Positions 8,689 through 20,133 of a DNA stretch of 64,000 nucleotides are shown here, in pieces (position 1 is the first letter of the stretch; each line of letters begins with the position of its first letter). Source of the stretch: Sphaerobacter sp. (GTDB lineage Bacteria > Chloroflexota > Chloroflexia > Thermomicrobiales > Thermomicrobiaceae); NCBI GenBank assembly GCA_029961075.1, contig JASBVL010000004.1, positions 19,448-83,447 on the forward strand. Direction: 5' to 3'. Under the pieces are notes generated by a model, which saw nothing but the letters and a program-made list of their open reading frames with translations, was not told the origin of the DNA and made no database searches. A program made the position numbers and the translations under genes.

Positions 8689-10109
8689 CGCGTCCCCTCC
8701 CGTCGCTCGCGGGCGGCCCGGGCCCGCACGGCGGCGCGGAAGGCCTCGCCCCGCTCGAACTCGTCGCGGAAGAGGCCGAAGCTGGCGCAGCCGGGGGCCA
8801 GCAGCACGACCCCGCCCGGCGGCGCCAGCTCGGCGGCGGCCGCGACGGCGGCGGCCATCGACCGGTGCGGGCCGGAGATGCGGCGGGCGCCGGCCGCTTG
8901 CAGGAGGCGGTGCAGCGCGGGCGTGGCCGCGCCGTCGAGCAGGACCACCGCCTCGGCCTCGGCCGCGACGCGCCGGGCCAGCGGGGCGAGGTCGGCCCCC
9001 TTGTCCGCCCCGCCGGCGATGAGGACCAGGGGCCGGCCGCGGAAGGTGTCGAGCGCCGCCAGGGTGGCGGCGGGCGCCGTGGCGGCGCTGTCATTCACGT
9101 AGCACACGCCGTCGACGGTGGCCACGATCTCCTGCCGGTGCGGCACCGGCGTGGCGGCGCGCAGGCCGGCGCGCGCCTCGGCCGGCGACGCGCCGGCCAG
9201 GATGGCCGCGGCCGCGGCGGCCAGGGCGTTCAGCGCGGCGTGCGGCCCGGGCAGCGGGAACTCATCGCGCCGCAGCAACTCGGTCTCGGCGCCGTCCCAG
9301 CGCCAGACGAGGCGGTCGCCCACCAGGAAGGCGCCGCACGGCCCGTCGGCGTCGTGGCCGACGGGCACCACGCGCCCGGCGCCGACGTCGCGGCTGGCCC
9401 AGGTCTGGGGGTCGTCCCGGTTCAGCACGAGCCAGTCGTCCGGCGCCTGGAAGCGGGCGATGGCCCGCTTGGCCTCGACGTAGGCCGCCAGCGAGGGGTA
9501 GCGGTTGCGATGGTCGTCGCTGATGTTGGTGATGACGGCGATGTGCGGGCTGAGGCCGTGCTCCGCCAGCCCCTCGAGCTGCCAGCTCGACAGCTCGAGC
9601 ACCACCGGCGTGTCGGGGGTGATGTGGGGCAGGGCATCGAGCGCCGAGGTGCCCATGTTGCCGGCCAGGACCGTGTCGGGCCGGGCGACCCGCAGGATGC
9701 CGGCGCAGAGGGTGGCCGTGGTGGTCTTGCCCTTGGTGCCGGTGACGCCGATGATCGGCGCGGGGCAGGCGCGGAAGAAAAGGGTCATCTCCATCTCGAT
9801 GCGGGCACCGGCGGCGCGGGCCAGCGCGAGCCAGGGCGAGTCGCGCGGCACGGCGGGGTTGCGCACCACCAGGTCGGCCTGCTCGAAGTCGGCCGCGCGG
9901 TGCTCACCCAGCACGAAGCGGATCGGCAGGCCGGCCAGGGCGGCCAGCGCGGGGGCGAGCTCGTCGGCCGAGCGCAGGTCGGTGACGGTGACCTCGGCGC
10001 CCTGGGCGACGAGGTAGCGCGCCACACCGACCCCGCCCTGCCGCGTCCCGAGCCCCATCACCAGGGCGCGCACGCCGCGCCAGTCCGGTCGCTCCGCAGC
10101 TCGAGTCAT
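8685..10109 (-). CDS. murD: UDP-N-acetylmuramoyl-L-alanine--glutamate ligase MurD
   Basis: MurD adds glutamate to UDP-MurNAc-L-Ala. The product is about 474 residues and has the N-terminal Rossmann motif, the P-loop GVTGTKGKTTT near residue 125, NISDDHRNRY, and HRQE plus NDSAATAP in the C-terminal region. The usual NDSKATN lysine is replaced by Ala here, so the C-terminal phosphate/substrate contacts may differ from E. coli MurD. Two in-frame ATGs (10115 and 10109) compete. GAGGGGG abuts the first and is well spaced for the second, so 10109 is preferred. The 3' end overlaps ftsW by 4 bases. Confidence 0.93.
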   Translation of the reverse strand: MTRAAERPDWRGVRALVMGLGTRQGGVGVARYLVAQGAEVTVTDLRSADELAPALAALAGLPIRFVLGEHRAADFEQADLVVRNPAVPRDSPWLALARAAGARIEMEMTLFFRACPAPIIGVTGTKGKTTTATLCAGILRVARPDTVLAGNMGTSALDALPHITPDTPVVLELSSWQLEGLAEHGLSPHIAVITNISDDHRNRYPSLAAYVEAKRAIARFQAPDDWLVLNRDDPQTWASRDVGAGRVVPVGHDADGPCGAFLVGDRLVWRWDGAETELLRRDEFPLPGPHAALNALAAAAAAILAGASPAEARAGLRAATPVPHRQEIVATVDGVCYVNDSAATAPAATLAALDTFRGRPLVLIAGGADKGADLAPLARRVAAEAEAVVLLDGAATPALHRLLQAAGARRISGPHRSMAAAVAAAAELAPPGGVVLLAPGCASFGLFRDEFERGEAFRAAVRARAARERREGTR

Positions 10110-10120
10110 CGCCATCCCCC

Positions 10121-11161
10121 TCAGATCAGCGCCAGGGCGACCCCGAGCAGCCCCGCCATCATCCCAATCAGCCAGAAGCGCAGCGTGATCTGCGTCTCCG
10201 ACCACCCGAGGAGTTCGAAGTGCAGGTGGATCGGGGTCATGCGGAAGAGCCGCCGGCCCCCCGTCCACTTGAAGTAGCTCACCTGGAGCATCACCGACAG
10301 TGTCTCGGCGACGAAGACGATGCCGACGACGGGCAGGAGTAGCCACTGGCCGGTCATGAAGGCGGCCGTGGCCAGCGACGCGCCGATGGCCAGGGAGCCC
10401 GTGTCCCCCATGAAGACCTGGGCAGGGTGTGCGTTATACCACAGGAACCCCAGCAAGGAGCCGGTCATCATGAAGCAGAAGGTGACCACCTGCACCTGAC
10501 CTTGCAGGAAGGCGATGATGCCGTAGACGACGAAGGCCACGGCCGCCGTGCTGCCCGCCAGCGAGTCGAGGCCGTCGGTCAGGTTGACCGCGTTAGCGGT
10601 GCCCGAGATGCCGAAGACGGCGATCGGGATGTAGAGCCAGCCGATGTCGAACTTGCCCACGGCCGGCACGTAGATGCTGCGCAGCCCCAGCGGGAAGTAG
10701 AGGATCAGCGCGGCGATCAGGGCAAAGGCGAGCAGCCAGAGCATCTTGAAGCGGGCCGCCAGCCCGGAGCGGGTGCCGCCGACCAGGCTCATGCGGTCGT
10801 CGATCGCGCCCAGCGTGGCGGTGCCGATCAGGACGCCGAGCGGCAGGAGCATCGAGAGGCGCCCGGCCAGGTTGAAGGCGATCGTCGCCACGATGACCGG
10901 CACGGTGATCATGAACCCGCCCATGGTCGGCGTGCCGGTCTTGTAGAAGTGGCCCTCCGGCTCCTCGACGCGAATCTTTTTGCCGATCTTCTTGGCGCGC
11001 AGCAGTCGGATGTACGGCCCGCCGACGGCCAGCGTGATGAGGAAGGTGACCGAGGAGAGCGCCAGCGACGCCGCCAGGTTCTCGCCCGGGTCGCGGGGCA
11101 GCAGGCTATGGCTGCGCAGCAGCTCGAACAGGTGCGCGATGATGCTGAGCGTCGGGATCAT
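10121..11161 (-). CDS. mraY: Phospho-N-acetylmuramoyl-pentapeptide transferase MraY
   Basis: MraY transfers phospho-MurNAc-pentapeptide to undecaprenyl phosphate to make lipid I at the inner membrane face. The 346-residue protein has about ten membrane helices. It carries the family motifs KTGTPTMGG (residues ~72-80), NLTDGLDSLAGS with catalytic Asp, FMGDTGSLAIG, and the C-terminal MTPIHLHFELLGWSE histidine motif. The ATG at 11161 overlaps the murF stop as ATGA. It lies between murF and murD, the conserved order. Confidence 0.97.
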   Translation of the reverse strand: MIPTLSIIAHLFELLRSHSLLPRDPGENLAASLALSSVTFLITLAVGGPYIRLLRAKKIGKKIRVEEPEGHFYKTGTPTMGGFMITVPVIVATIAFNLAGRLSMLLPLGVLIGTATLGAIDDRMSLVGGTRSGLAARFKMLWLLAFALIAALILYFPLGLRSIYVPAVGKFDIGWLYIPIAVFGISGTANAVNLTDGLDSLAGSTAAVAFVVYGIIAFLQGQVQVVTFCFMMTGSLLGFLWYNAHPAQVFMGDTGSLAIGASLATAAFMTGQWLLLPVVGIVFVAETLSVMLQVSYFKWTGGRRLFRMTPIHLHFELLGWSETQITLRFWLIGMMAGLLGVALALI

Positions 11162-12552
11162 GCGGCTCGTGTCCGATCACGCAGTGCGGCCACCACGTCC
11201 TCCAGTTGCAGCCCTCGCGACCCCTTGACCAGCACGACATCCCCCTCGCGCAGCACGGTCCGCAGCGCGTCGATCAGCTCCGGCTTGGTGTCGACCGTAG
11301 TGACGGCGCTGGGCGGCAGCCCGCTCGCCACGGCCGCGGCGGCGATCAGGCGCGCCCGCGGGCCGATGGTGAAGAGCCGGTCGACCACGGCCGCCGCCCG
11401 CTCGCCGACGAGGCGGTGGCCCTCCGCCTCGTAGCTCCCCAGCTCCAGCATGTCGCCGAAGGCTGCCAGGCGGCGGCGCGCCGGCAGCTCGGCCAGCAGG
11501 TCCAGCGCCGCCAGGCTGGAGGTGGGGTTGGCGTTGTAGGTGTCGTCGATGATGGTGGCCCCGCCGACGCCCGGCACCACGAGGAGCCGCACCCGGATGG
11601 CCGGGTCCTGGAACGCGGGCAGCATCTCCTCGACGGTCATGCCGAGCGCCAACCCGGCCCCCACCGCGGCGAGCACGGTGGCGGCGCTGTGCCGGCCCAG
11701 CAGCGGCGCGTGCAGGTGGTAGCGCGCCCCGCCGACCAGGAGGTCCAGCGAGATGCCGTCCAGCCCGTGGCTGGTGACGTGCTCGGCGCGGACGTCGCAG
11801 TCGGGCGACAGGCCGTAGAGGAGCACCCGGCCGCGGCAGCACGCGGCCATGCGGCGCACCCGCGGGTCGTCGCCGTTGAGGACGGCGACGCCGTCCTCGC
11901 CCAGCGCCGCCGGCAGCTCGGCCTTGGTCGCCGCGATGGCCTCCAGCGAGCCCATGCGCGCCAGGTGGGAGTGGCTGACGTTGGTGACGACGCCGATGGT
12001 GGGCCGGGCGATCTCGGCCAGGCGGGCGATCTCGCCGGGGGCGTAGGCGCCGCCGATCTCGAGGACCACCACCTCGGTGTCGTCGGTGATCGCGAGCAGG
12101 CTGAGCGGCAGCCCGATCTCGTTGTTGAAGCTCCGCTGGCTGCGGATGCTGCGGAAGCGCTGGGCGGCGACGGCCCAGACGACCTCCTTGGTGCTCGACT
12201 TGCCGATGCTGCCGGTGATGCCGACGACGGCGACCGGGTGCCGCGCGCGCCAGGCGGCGGCCAGCCGCTGCAGGCCGGCCACGGTGTCGTCGACCACGAT
12301 CAGGGGCCCGAGGTCGGCCGGGAGGCGCGCCAGGTGGGCGCGATCCACCAGGGCCGCCACGGCGCCGCGGGCGAAGGCGTCGGCGACGAAGTCGTGGCCG
12401 TCCAACCGCTCCCCGACGACGGCGACGAACAGATCCCCGCGCTCAATCTCCCGTGAGTCGTGCCAGACCCGGCGCACCGGGGTGCCGGGGTCGGCCGGCC
12501 CGTGCAGGGTCCCCTGGGCGCCCGCCAGCACGTCGCGCAGCGTCAGCGTCAT
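11158..12552 (-). CDS. murF: UDP-N-acetylmuramoyl-tripeptide--D-alanyl-D-alanine ligase MurF
   Basis: MurF adds the D-Ala-D-Ala made by Ddl to the UDP-MurNAc tripeptide. The 464-residue product has a MurF-type N-terminal domain (DSREIERGDLFVAVVGERLDG), the P-loop GITGSIGKSSTKE, NVSHSHLARMGS and the C-terminal DDTYNANPTSSLAAL signature. The P-loop reads GKSST rather than the common GKTTT, a conservative change. Start is ATG at 12552 after GGAGAGAGG. It follows the septal PBP gene with a 61-base gap. The murE gene normally found between ftsI and murF is absent here. Confidence 0.96.
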   Translation of the reverse strand: MTLTLRDVLAGAQGTLHGPADPGTPVRRVWHDSREIERGDLFVAVVGERLDGHDFVADAFARGAVAALVDRAHLARLPADLGPLIVVDDTVAGLQRLAAAWRARHPVAVVGITGSIGKSSTKEVVWAVAAQRFRSIRSQRSFNNEIGLPLSLLAITDDTEVVVLEIGGAYAPGEIARLAEIARPTIGVVTNVSHSHLARMGSLEAIAATKAELPAALGEDGVAVLNGDDPRVRRMAACCRGRVLLYGLSPDCDVRAEHVTSHGLDGISLDLLVGGARYHLHAPLLGRHSAATVLAAVGAGLALGMTVEEMLPAFQDPAIRVRLLVVPGVGGATIIDDTYNANPTSSLAALDLLAELPARRRLAAFGDMLELGSYEAEGHRLVGERAAAVVDRLFTIGPRARLIAAAAVASGLPPSAVTTVDTKPELIDALRTVLREGDVVLVKGSRGLQLEDVVAALRDRTRAA

Positions 12553-12613
12553 ACCTCTCTCCGTCTCCGCACTCCCTCGCCCTTCGCCTGGCCCGGCCAC
12601 CGCCGGCACGCGC

Positions 12614-14343
12614 TCAGGGCACACTCGGCGTGGCCTGCGCCGCCGCCGAGTCGCTCGGCGGAATCCCATACAGCAGGAACAGCTCGCGGAAGATCTGCTG
12701 GAAGGCCGGCCCGGCGGCCGTCTCGCCCCAGGGCGACTGCTGCGGCCGGTCGATCTTGACCAGCACGGTGAACTGCGGGTCTTCGGACGGGCCGAAGCCG
12801 ACCATCGACGCGATGGTGGCGTCCTCCTCGTAGCCGCCATCGGGCGAGGGGATCTGCGCCGTGCCGGTCTTGGCCGCGATGTGGTAGCCGGGGACGCCGA
12901 AGCGGGCGTAGGTCGTCCCCATCACCGTGGTCATCATGGCGGTGATCTTCCGCGAGGTCTCCGCCGACACGACGCGGCGGACCACCTGCGGCGCGATCGT
13001 CTCGGTGCCCTCCGGGCGCTGGATCTCCTGGACGACGTAGGGCCGCATGAGATTGCCCCCGTTCGCCAGGGCCGAGATGGCATTGACGAGCTGGAGCGGC
13101 GTGACGGCCAGGCCCTGCCCGAAGGAGTGGGTGTAGAAGCTGGCGGGCGTCCAGCCCGGGGTGCCGGGCAGGGGCAGGATCCCGGCCGACTCGGCGGCGA
13201 GGTCGACGCCGGTCGTCTGGCCGAGGCCGAAAGCGACGAGGCCGCGGTAGAACCGGTCCTGGTTGATCAGATCGGCCACCCACATGATGCCCAGGTTGCT
13301 GGAGTGCTGGAGCACTTCGGTCATCGTCTCCGGGCCGAAGTCCTGCTCCAGGGCGTTGGTGATGCGGGCGCCGCCAGGGATGATGCGATACTGCGCCCCC
13401 TCCCAGGTCGTGTCCGGTTCGACCACGCCGGTCTCCAGCCCGAGCGCCATGACGAGCGCCTTGAGGGTGGAGCCGGGCTCGTAGGTCGCGCTGATGGCGG
13501 GGTTGGTGAAGAGCGCCGGGTCGGTCACCCGCTCGAACTCGTTGGGGTTGTACGTCGGCCGGCTGGCCATGGCCAGGATCGCCCCGGTCTTGGCGTTCTG
13601 GACGATGACCGTGCCGCCGGTGGCGCCCTGCGCGGCGATGGCCTCGTCGAGGGCCTGCTCGGCCACGCGCTGGACCGCGCTATCGATCGTGAGCACCACG
13701 TTCGCCCCGTCCACCGGTGGGTCCAGCGTGCTGCGGCTGAGCGCGATCACGTTCCCCGCGGCGTCCCGCTCCCCGATGAGCTTCCCCGGCTCCCCGCCGA
13801 GGGTGTCGTTGTACGCCCCCTCGACCCCGTAGGAGCCGACGTAATCGTAGTTCACGAAGCCCAGCACGTGCGAGGCGAAGTCCCCCATGGGATAGATGCG
13901 GCGCGGCTCCGGGGTGAGCAGGATGCCGTCGAGGTCGAGCTTGCGGATCTGCTCCGAGGCCTCCGGGCTCAGGTGCCGCTGGAGCCAGACCCACTCCAGA
14001 TCCGGGTCGGTCAACTGGGCGTAGATCGAGTCGGCGCTGCGGCCCAGGATCGGGGCGAGCAGCTCGGCGGTCCGCCGCGGGTCCTCGATCTTGTCCCGGA
14101 TGGCGACCACCCGGTCGACCGGCACGTTGGTCGCCAGCGGGCGGCCGCGCGCGTCGAGGATCTCGCCGCGCTGGGCCGGCACCGCCTCCTCGCGGTAGCG
14201 GATGGCGCGCGCCTCCTCGGCGAGCTGATGGCCGCGGACCACCTGGAACGACACGACCCGGTAGCTGATGGCCAGGGTGAAGATGAGGAAGACCGCGAAG
14301 AGCAGGTTGATCCGGCGGCGGGGGATCTGATACGGACGACGCA

Positions 14344-14344
<1 letters not shown>
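12614..14344 (-). CDS. ftsI: Septal penicillin-binding protein (FtsI/PBP2 type transpeptidase)
   Basis: This is the class B PBP that crosslinks septal peptidoglycan with FtsW. The 576-residue protein has a short basic N terminus, one membrane helix (about 12-32), a PBP dimerisation domain beginning PAQRGEILDARGRPLA, and a transpeptidase domain. The catalytic motifs are GSTLK (Ser nucleophile, about residue 290), SSN, and AAKTGTAQ. No PASTA repeats follow. The ATG at 14344 shares its A with the ftsL-like stop codon (TGATG), so translation is coupled. Position in dcw assigns it to division rather than elongation. Confidence 0.95.
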
Positions 14345-15824
<1,480 letters not shown>

Positions 15825-15828
15825 TCAC

Positions 15829-16257
15829 TCAGATCAATGAGGCCAGCCGCTGTGCGATGCTGGAGCCCTGGCTGTCCATCATCTCGGCCTGCGCCTCCCA
15901 CTGCTCCGGGCTCCAGATCTCGACGTAGGTGTGCATCCCGACGATGACCGCCTCACGGTCCAGGCCGGCGTAGCGGCGCAGCTCGGGGGGGATCAGGATC
16001 CGGCCCTGCCGGTCGAACTCCACGTTGGCCGCTTCGGCGAACACCATCCGCCGGAAGGTGCGCGCGTCGGGATCGCTGATGGGGAGCGCGGAGACCTTCT
16101 CGGCCAGCGGCTGCCAGGCCGACATGGGATAGAGCGACAGGCAGCGGTCGATGCCGCGCGTGATGACGACATCGGCGCCGAGCGCCTCACGGAAGCGGGC
16201 CGGCACGGCCAGGCGCCCCTTGCTGTCTAGGTTGTGGCTGAAGCGCCCGAGGAACAA
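15829..16257 (-). CDS. mraZ: Transcriptional regulator MraZ
   Basis: MraZ is the AbrB-fold DNA-binding protein that heads the dcw cluster and represses it in characterised bacteria. The 142-residue product has two copies of the MraZ domain, each with the DxKGR / DRQGR-type loop (LDSKGRLAVPARF near residue 11; FDRQGRILIPPEL near residue 81). The start is TTG at 16257, because the family N terminus (MFLGRF) begins exactly there and no ATG is available. The Shine-Dalgarno (GGGGGA) is modest. Its upstream region carries a TATAAT promoter and a set of GTGG repeats that are a likely autoregulatory operator. Confidence 0.96.
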   Translation of the reverse strand: MFLGRFSHNLDSKGRLAVPARFREALGADVVITRGIDRCLSLYPMSAWQPLAEKVSALPISDPDARTFRRMVFAEAANVEFDRQGRILIPPELRRYAGLDREAVIVGMHTYVEIWSPEQWEAQAEMMDSQGSSIAQRLASLI

Positions 16258-16372
16258 GCGTCCCCCAACTTTCGCTGGCTCGCCGCGCCACCGCCGCGAG
16301 CCCCGCGGGCCCCTGGGTCCGACTCACCGGCTGGCCCGCGCTCGCGGGCCTGGCCCCCCACCTGCCGGCTCG

Positions 16373-16423
16373 TTATCCACATCGGACCCCACTTATCCCC
16401 ACTTCTCCCCACCCTTATCCACA
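16373..16423 (-). promoter_or_regulatory. Putative MraZ operator: 10-bp-phased GTGG repeats with two DnaA boxes
   Basis: On the minus strand, GTGG units occur at 16422-16419, 16412-16409, 16402-16399 and 16392-16389, spaced exactly 10 bp, with a fifth at 16380-16377 spaced 12 bp. The central units read GTGGGGAGAA and GTGGGGATAA. Characterised MraZ proteins bind TGGG-type direct repeats with a 10-bp period near their own promoter, so autoregulation is a strong inference. At both ends the plus strand also reads TTATCCACA (16373-16381 and 16415-16423), an exact DnaA-box consensus. A near match, TTATCCCCA, is at 16393-16401. The array overlaps the predicted start site. Confidence 0.75.
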
Positions 16424-16450
16424 TTATACCGGCCCACCCCCGCCCTGCAA
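16423..16450 (-). promoter_or_regulatory. mraZ (dcw operon) promoter
   Basis: A perfect TATAAT -10 occurs on the minus strand at 16428-16423. A TTGCAG -35-like hexamer lies at 16450-16445, separated by 16 bases. Initiation near 16416 would fall inside the GTGG repeat array and give an mraZ leader of about 160 bases. This is the best sigma-70-type promoter in the window. Confidence 0.72.
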
Positions 16451-16591
16451 TGCTCTTATGTCCACTGAGGCGGTATGTTCGTACGTTTTGTCCGTTCACT
16501 CCGCCGGGTTGGCGCCGCCGCGCTGGCACTGAACGTGAGAGCGCTGCCCCACGACCAGCCCACTGGGCGGCTGCCGGGAAGGAGGCCCACC

Positions 16592-16966
16592 ATGCATGCA
16601 GATGCGCGCGGACTGATGGATCGCCTGCGCGCGGCGGCGATCATCAGCGTCGTCCTGTCCGTCTGGCTCGTCATCTCCCCCTGGGTGCTGAGCTACAGCC
16701 ACCTGCACGGCTCGACCTGGAACACCATCGGGGTCGCCTGGGTGGCGTCCTTCCTGGCCGGGCTGCGCATTACCGGCGCCGACGAGGCGGGCTGGCTGAG
16801 CTGGCTGCACGCGCTGGTCGGGCTGTACCTGATCGCCTCGCCCTGGCTGTGGGGCGACGCCGGCCACCTGGGGCTGGTGGTCAATCAGGTGGTGTGCGGC
16901 CTGATCATCACCGGCGTGGCGCTCTGGTCGGCGCTCAGCACGCCCACGCTCTTCTCGCGGTCGTGA
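16592..16966 (+). CDS. SPW-repeat membrane protein
   Basis: The 124-residue integral membrane protein has four hydrophobic helices arranged as two repeats. Each repeat carries the Ser-Pro-Trp signature of the SPW family (ISPWVLSY near residue 29; ASPWLWG near residue 82). The family is widespread and its function is unknown. ATG at 16592 follows a strong AAGGAGG. The frame is also open from ATG 16475, but that extension is Arg-rich, non-family and lacks a ribosome site. It is transcribed divergently from mraZ and is apparently monocistronic. Confidence 0.85.
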   Translation: MHADARGLMDRLRAAAIISVVLSVWLVISPWVLSYSHLHGSTWNTIGVAWVASFLAGLRITGADEAGWLSWLHALVGLYLIASPWLWGDAGHLGLVVNQVVCGLIITGVALWSALSTPTLFSRS

Positions 16967-17020
16967 GCGGCACGAGCGCGCGCAGCGGGCGCAGCGGGCG
17001 GTGTGGGAGTGCCCGAGACG

Positions 17021-17074
17021 CGTGGAGCGCCGGCGCGCGGGGAACGGGGGCCGGCCGGAGGCCGGCGCTCCACG
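17021..17074. repeat. 14-bp perfect inverted repeat of the CGTGGAGCGCCGGC family
   Basis: CGTGGAGCGCCGGC at 17021-17034 is the exact reverse complement of 17061-17074, with a 26-base spacer. The element lies between the SPW gene and the convergent membrane-protein gene, in a 184-base gap with no coding sequence. It could act as a bidirectional terminator-like hairpin. Related half-units occur near 5872, 36860, 45431 and 45810. Confidence 0.7.
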
Positions 17075-17150
17075 GGAGCGGCGCGGATCCGGGCGAACGA
17101 CGCGCGGTGCGACATCGGCGCGCTCGGGTCGGCTGGCGGACGGCGATGGG

Positions 17151-18020
17151 TCAGTCCGTGGGCCAGGGGCGGCTCGGCGTCAGCCGCTCGGAGACCTCGT
17201 CGTGCAGCGCGGCGAGCCGGGCGCGCTCCCGGGCGACGACCCGCAGGCGCTCGAGATCGGGGGAGCGTGACGGGGTCGTCGCCAGCAGCGCGGTGTAGCT
17301 GGCGAGCGCGTCGATGGCCTGCGCCAGGAGGTCGGCCGGCACCGGGTCGTTGGGGTTCGGGTCCGGGAGCACCCGGATGACCGGGTCGGCCAGGCTGCTG
17401 CGCAGCACGCGGGCCTGCTCGCGCAGGCTGGCCAGCTCGCGCGCGGTGGGCCAGCTCGCCGGGTCCTCCGGGGGCGCCGCCAGCGCCGCCGAGGCGAGGC
17501 GACTGAACTCGCGCACCTGGAGGACGCGCCGCTCGGCGGCGCTGTGTGCCTGTTCGATCTCGAGCAGGCGCCGCCGGTCGTGGCGCGTCACGTCCACGCG
17601 CCCCGCGGGGGCCTCCGTCACCGCGACCGCGGGGTAGGTCACCGCCGCGGCGGACTCGGCCCCCAGCAAGAACAGGACGAGGAAACCGGCGCCGAGCAGG
17701 GGCACGAGGCCGCCGGACACGGGCGGGAACGCCGCCATGAGGAGCGTCGCCACGATGGCAACCGCCAGCGCGGCGAGCTTGAGGGTCTGGTCGTGGCGGG
17801 TGTAGCGCCAGAGGAAGTAGAGGCCAGCCGGGTAGATCAGCACGCCGGTGATCGCCCGCTTGGTGCGCAGCGAGAGGGGGGAGCGCCAGAGCAGCACGAA
17901 GAGGTAGGCCACGCCGGCCAGCGCCAGCAGGGCGAGCAGCGGCACGATGACGGCCATGAACAGCATGAGGCCGGCGATGGCCATGAGACCGATGCAGCCC
18001 GCCCGCGCCAGCGCGCCCAT
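17151..18020 (-). CDS. Conserved-looking membrane protein of unknown function
   Basis: I do not recognise this 289-residue protein. It has about five or six hydrophobic segments in residues 5-135: a long double helix, then a short WRYTRHDQ loop, then three more. A hydrophilic, Arg/Glu-rich and probably helical C-terminal domain of about 140 residues follows. The start ATG at 18020 has GGGAGGTG eight bases upstream. An open frame extends 27 codons further but without a ribosome site. It lies 97 bases downstream of the acyl-CoA carboxylase alpha gene on the same strand and may be co-transcribed. Confidence 0.65.
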   Translation of the reverse strand: MGALARAGCIGLMAIAGLMLFMAVIVPLLALLALAGVAYLFVLLWRSPLSLRTKRAITGVLIYPAGLYFLWRYTRHDQTLKLAALAVAIVATLLMAAFPPVSGGLVPLLGAGFLVLFLLGAESAAAVTYPAVAVTEAPAGRVDVTRHDRRRLLEIEQAHSAAERRVLQVREFSRLASAALAAPPEDPASWPTARELASLREQARVLRSSLADPVIRVLPDPNPNDPVPADLLAQAIDALASYTALLATTPSRSPDLERLRVVARERARLAALHDEVSERLTPSRPWPTD

Positions 18021-18117
18021 CCCGCTCGCACCTCCCACGATCACCGTGCGGACATCCGGGTGCGTCCCCTTGAGGATAGGCCGGGCGGGCCACGGAATCA
18101 ATGGCCGAACGATCGGG

Positions 18118-19884
<1,767 letters not shown>

Positions 19885-19899
19885 ACCGACCTCCCTGTG

Positions 19900-20133
19900 C
19901 TACCCCACGCGGTCCAGGCGCGCCGCCCACGCCCAGCCCTGCGGCCCCGGGGCGACCGCCCGCGCCCGGAGCGCCTCGCGCCGCGCCGCCGCCGTCCAGG
20001 CCGAGACCGGCGCCGGGCGCGGCACCGTCCGCGCGCGCCGCGCCTGGAGCGCGGCGAGGATGGCGGCCAGCTCCTCCGGCGTGGGCTGGGGCCAGACCTC
20101 GACCCTCCCCCGGAGCTCCTGCGCGCCGCTCAT
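19900..20133 (-). CDS. Acyl-CoA carboxylase epsilon-like small subunit
   Basis: This 77-residue gene sits between the carboxylase beta and alpha genes. Its ATG at 20133 overlaps the beta stop as ATGA, and it ends 15 bases before the alpha start. The [16 protein letters not shown] segment and the following [10 protein letters not shown] stretch match the pattern of the small epsilon subunits of actinobacterial-type acyl-CoA carboxylases, which stabilise the beta-alpha complex. The product is short, with no membrane segment. It is easy to miss because its frame stays open upstream through the beta gene. Assignment rests on the motif and operon position. Confidence 0.75.
   Translation of the reverse strand: MSGAQELRGRVEVWPQPTPEELAAILAALQARRARTVPRPAPVSAWTAAARREALRARAVAPGPQGWAWAARLDRVG

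Larger units (their letters stand above)
16258..16591. other. Divergent control region between mraZ and the SPW gene
   Basis: This 334-base region has no gene. It contains the mraZ promoter and operator (16373-16450) and about 110 bases of GC-rich leader sequence ahead of the mraZ TTG. On the other side are about 130 bases leading to the plus-strand SPW gene, where I see a good AAGGAGG ribosome site but no convincing promoter. Relatively AT-containing sequence is concentrated in the repeat array. Confidence 0.7.

Noticed and set aside
16373..16423. Chromosome replication origin (oriC)
   Set aside because: Two exact DnaA boxes are present, but the array is short, overlaps the mraZ promoter, has no AT-rich unwinding region, and dnaA/dnaN are not nearby. 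A regulatory role is more likely.
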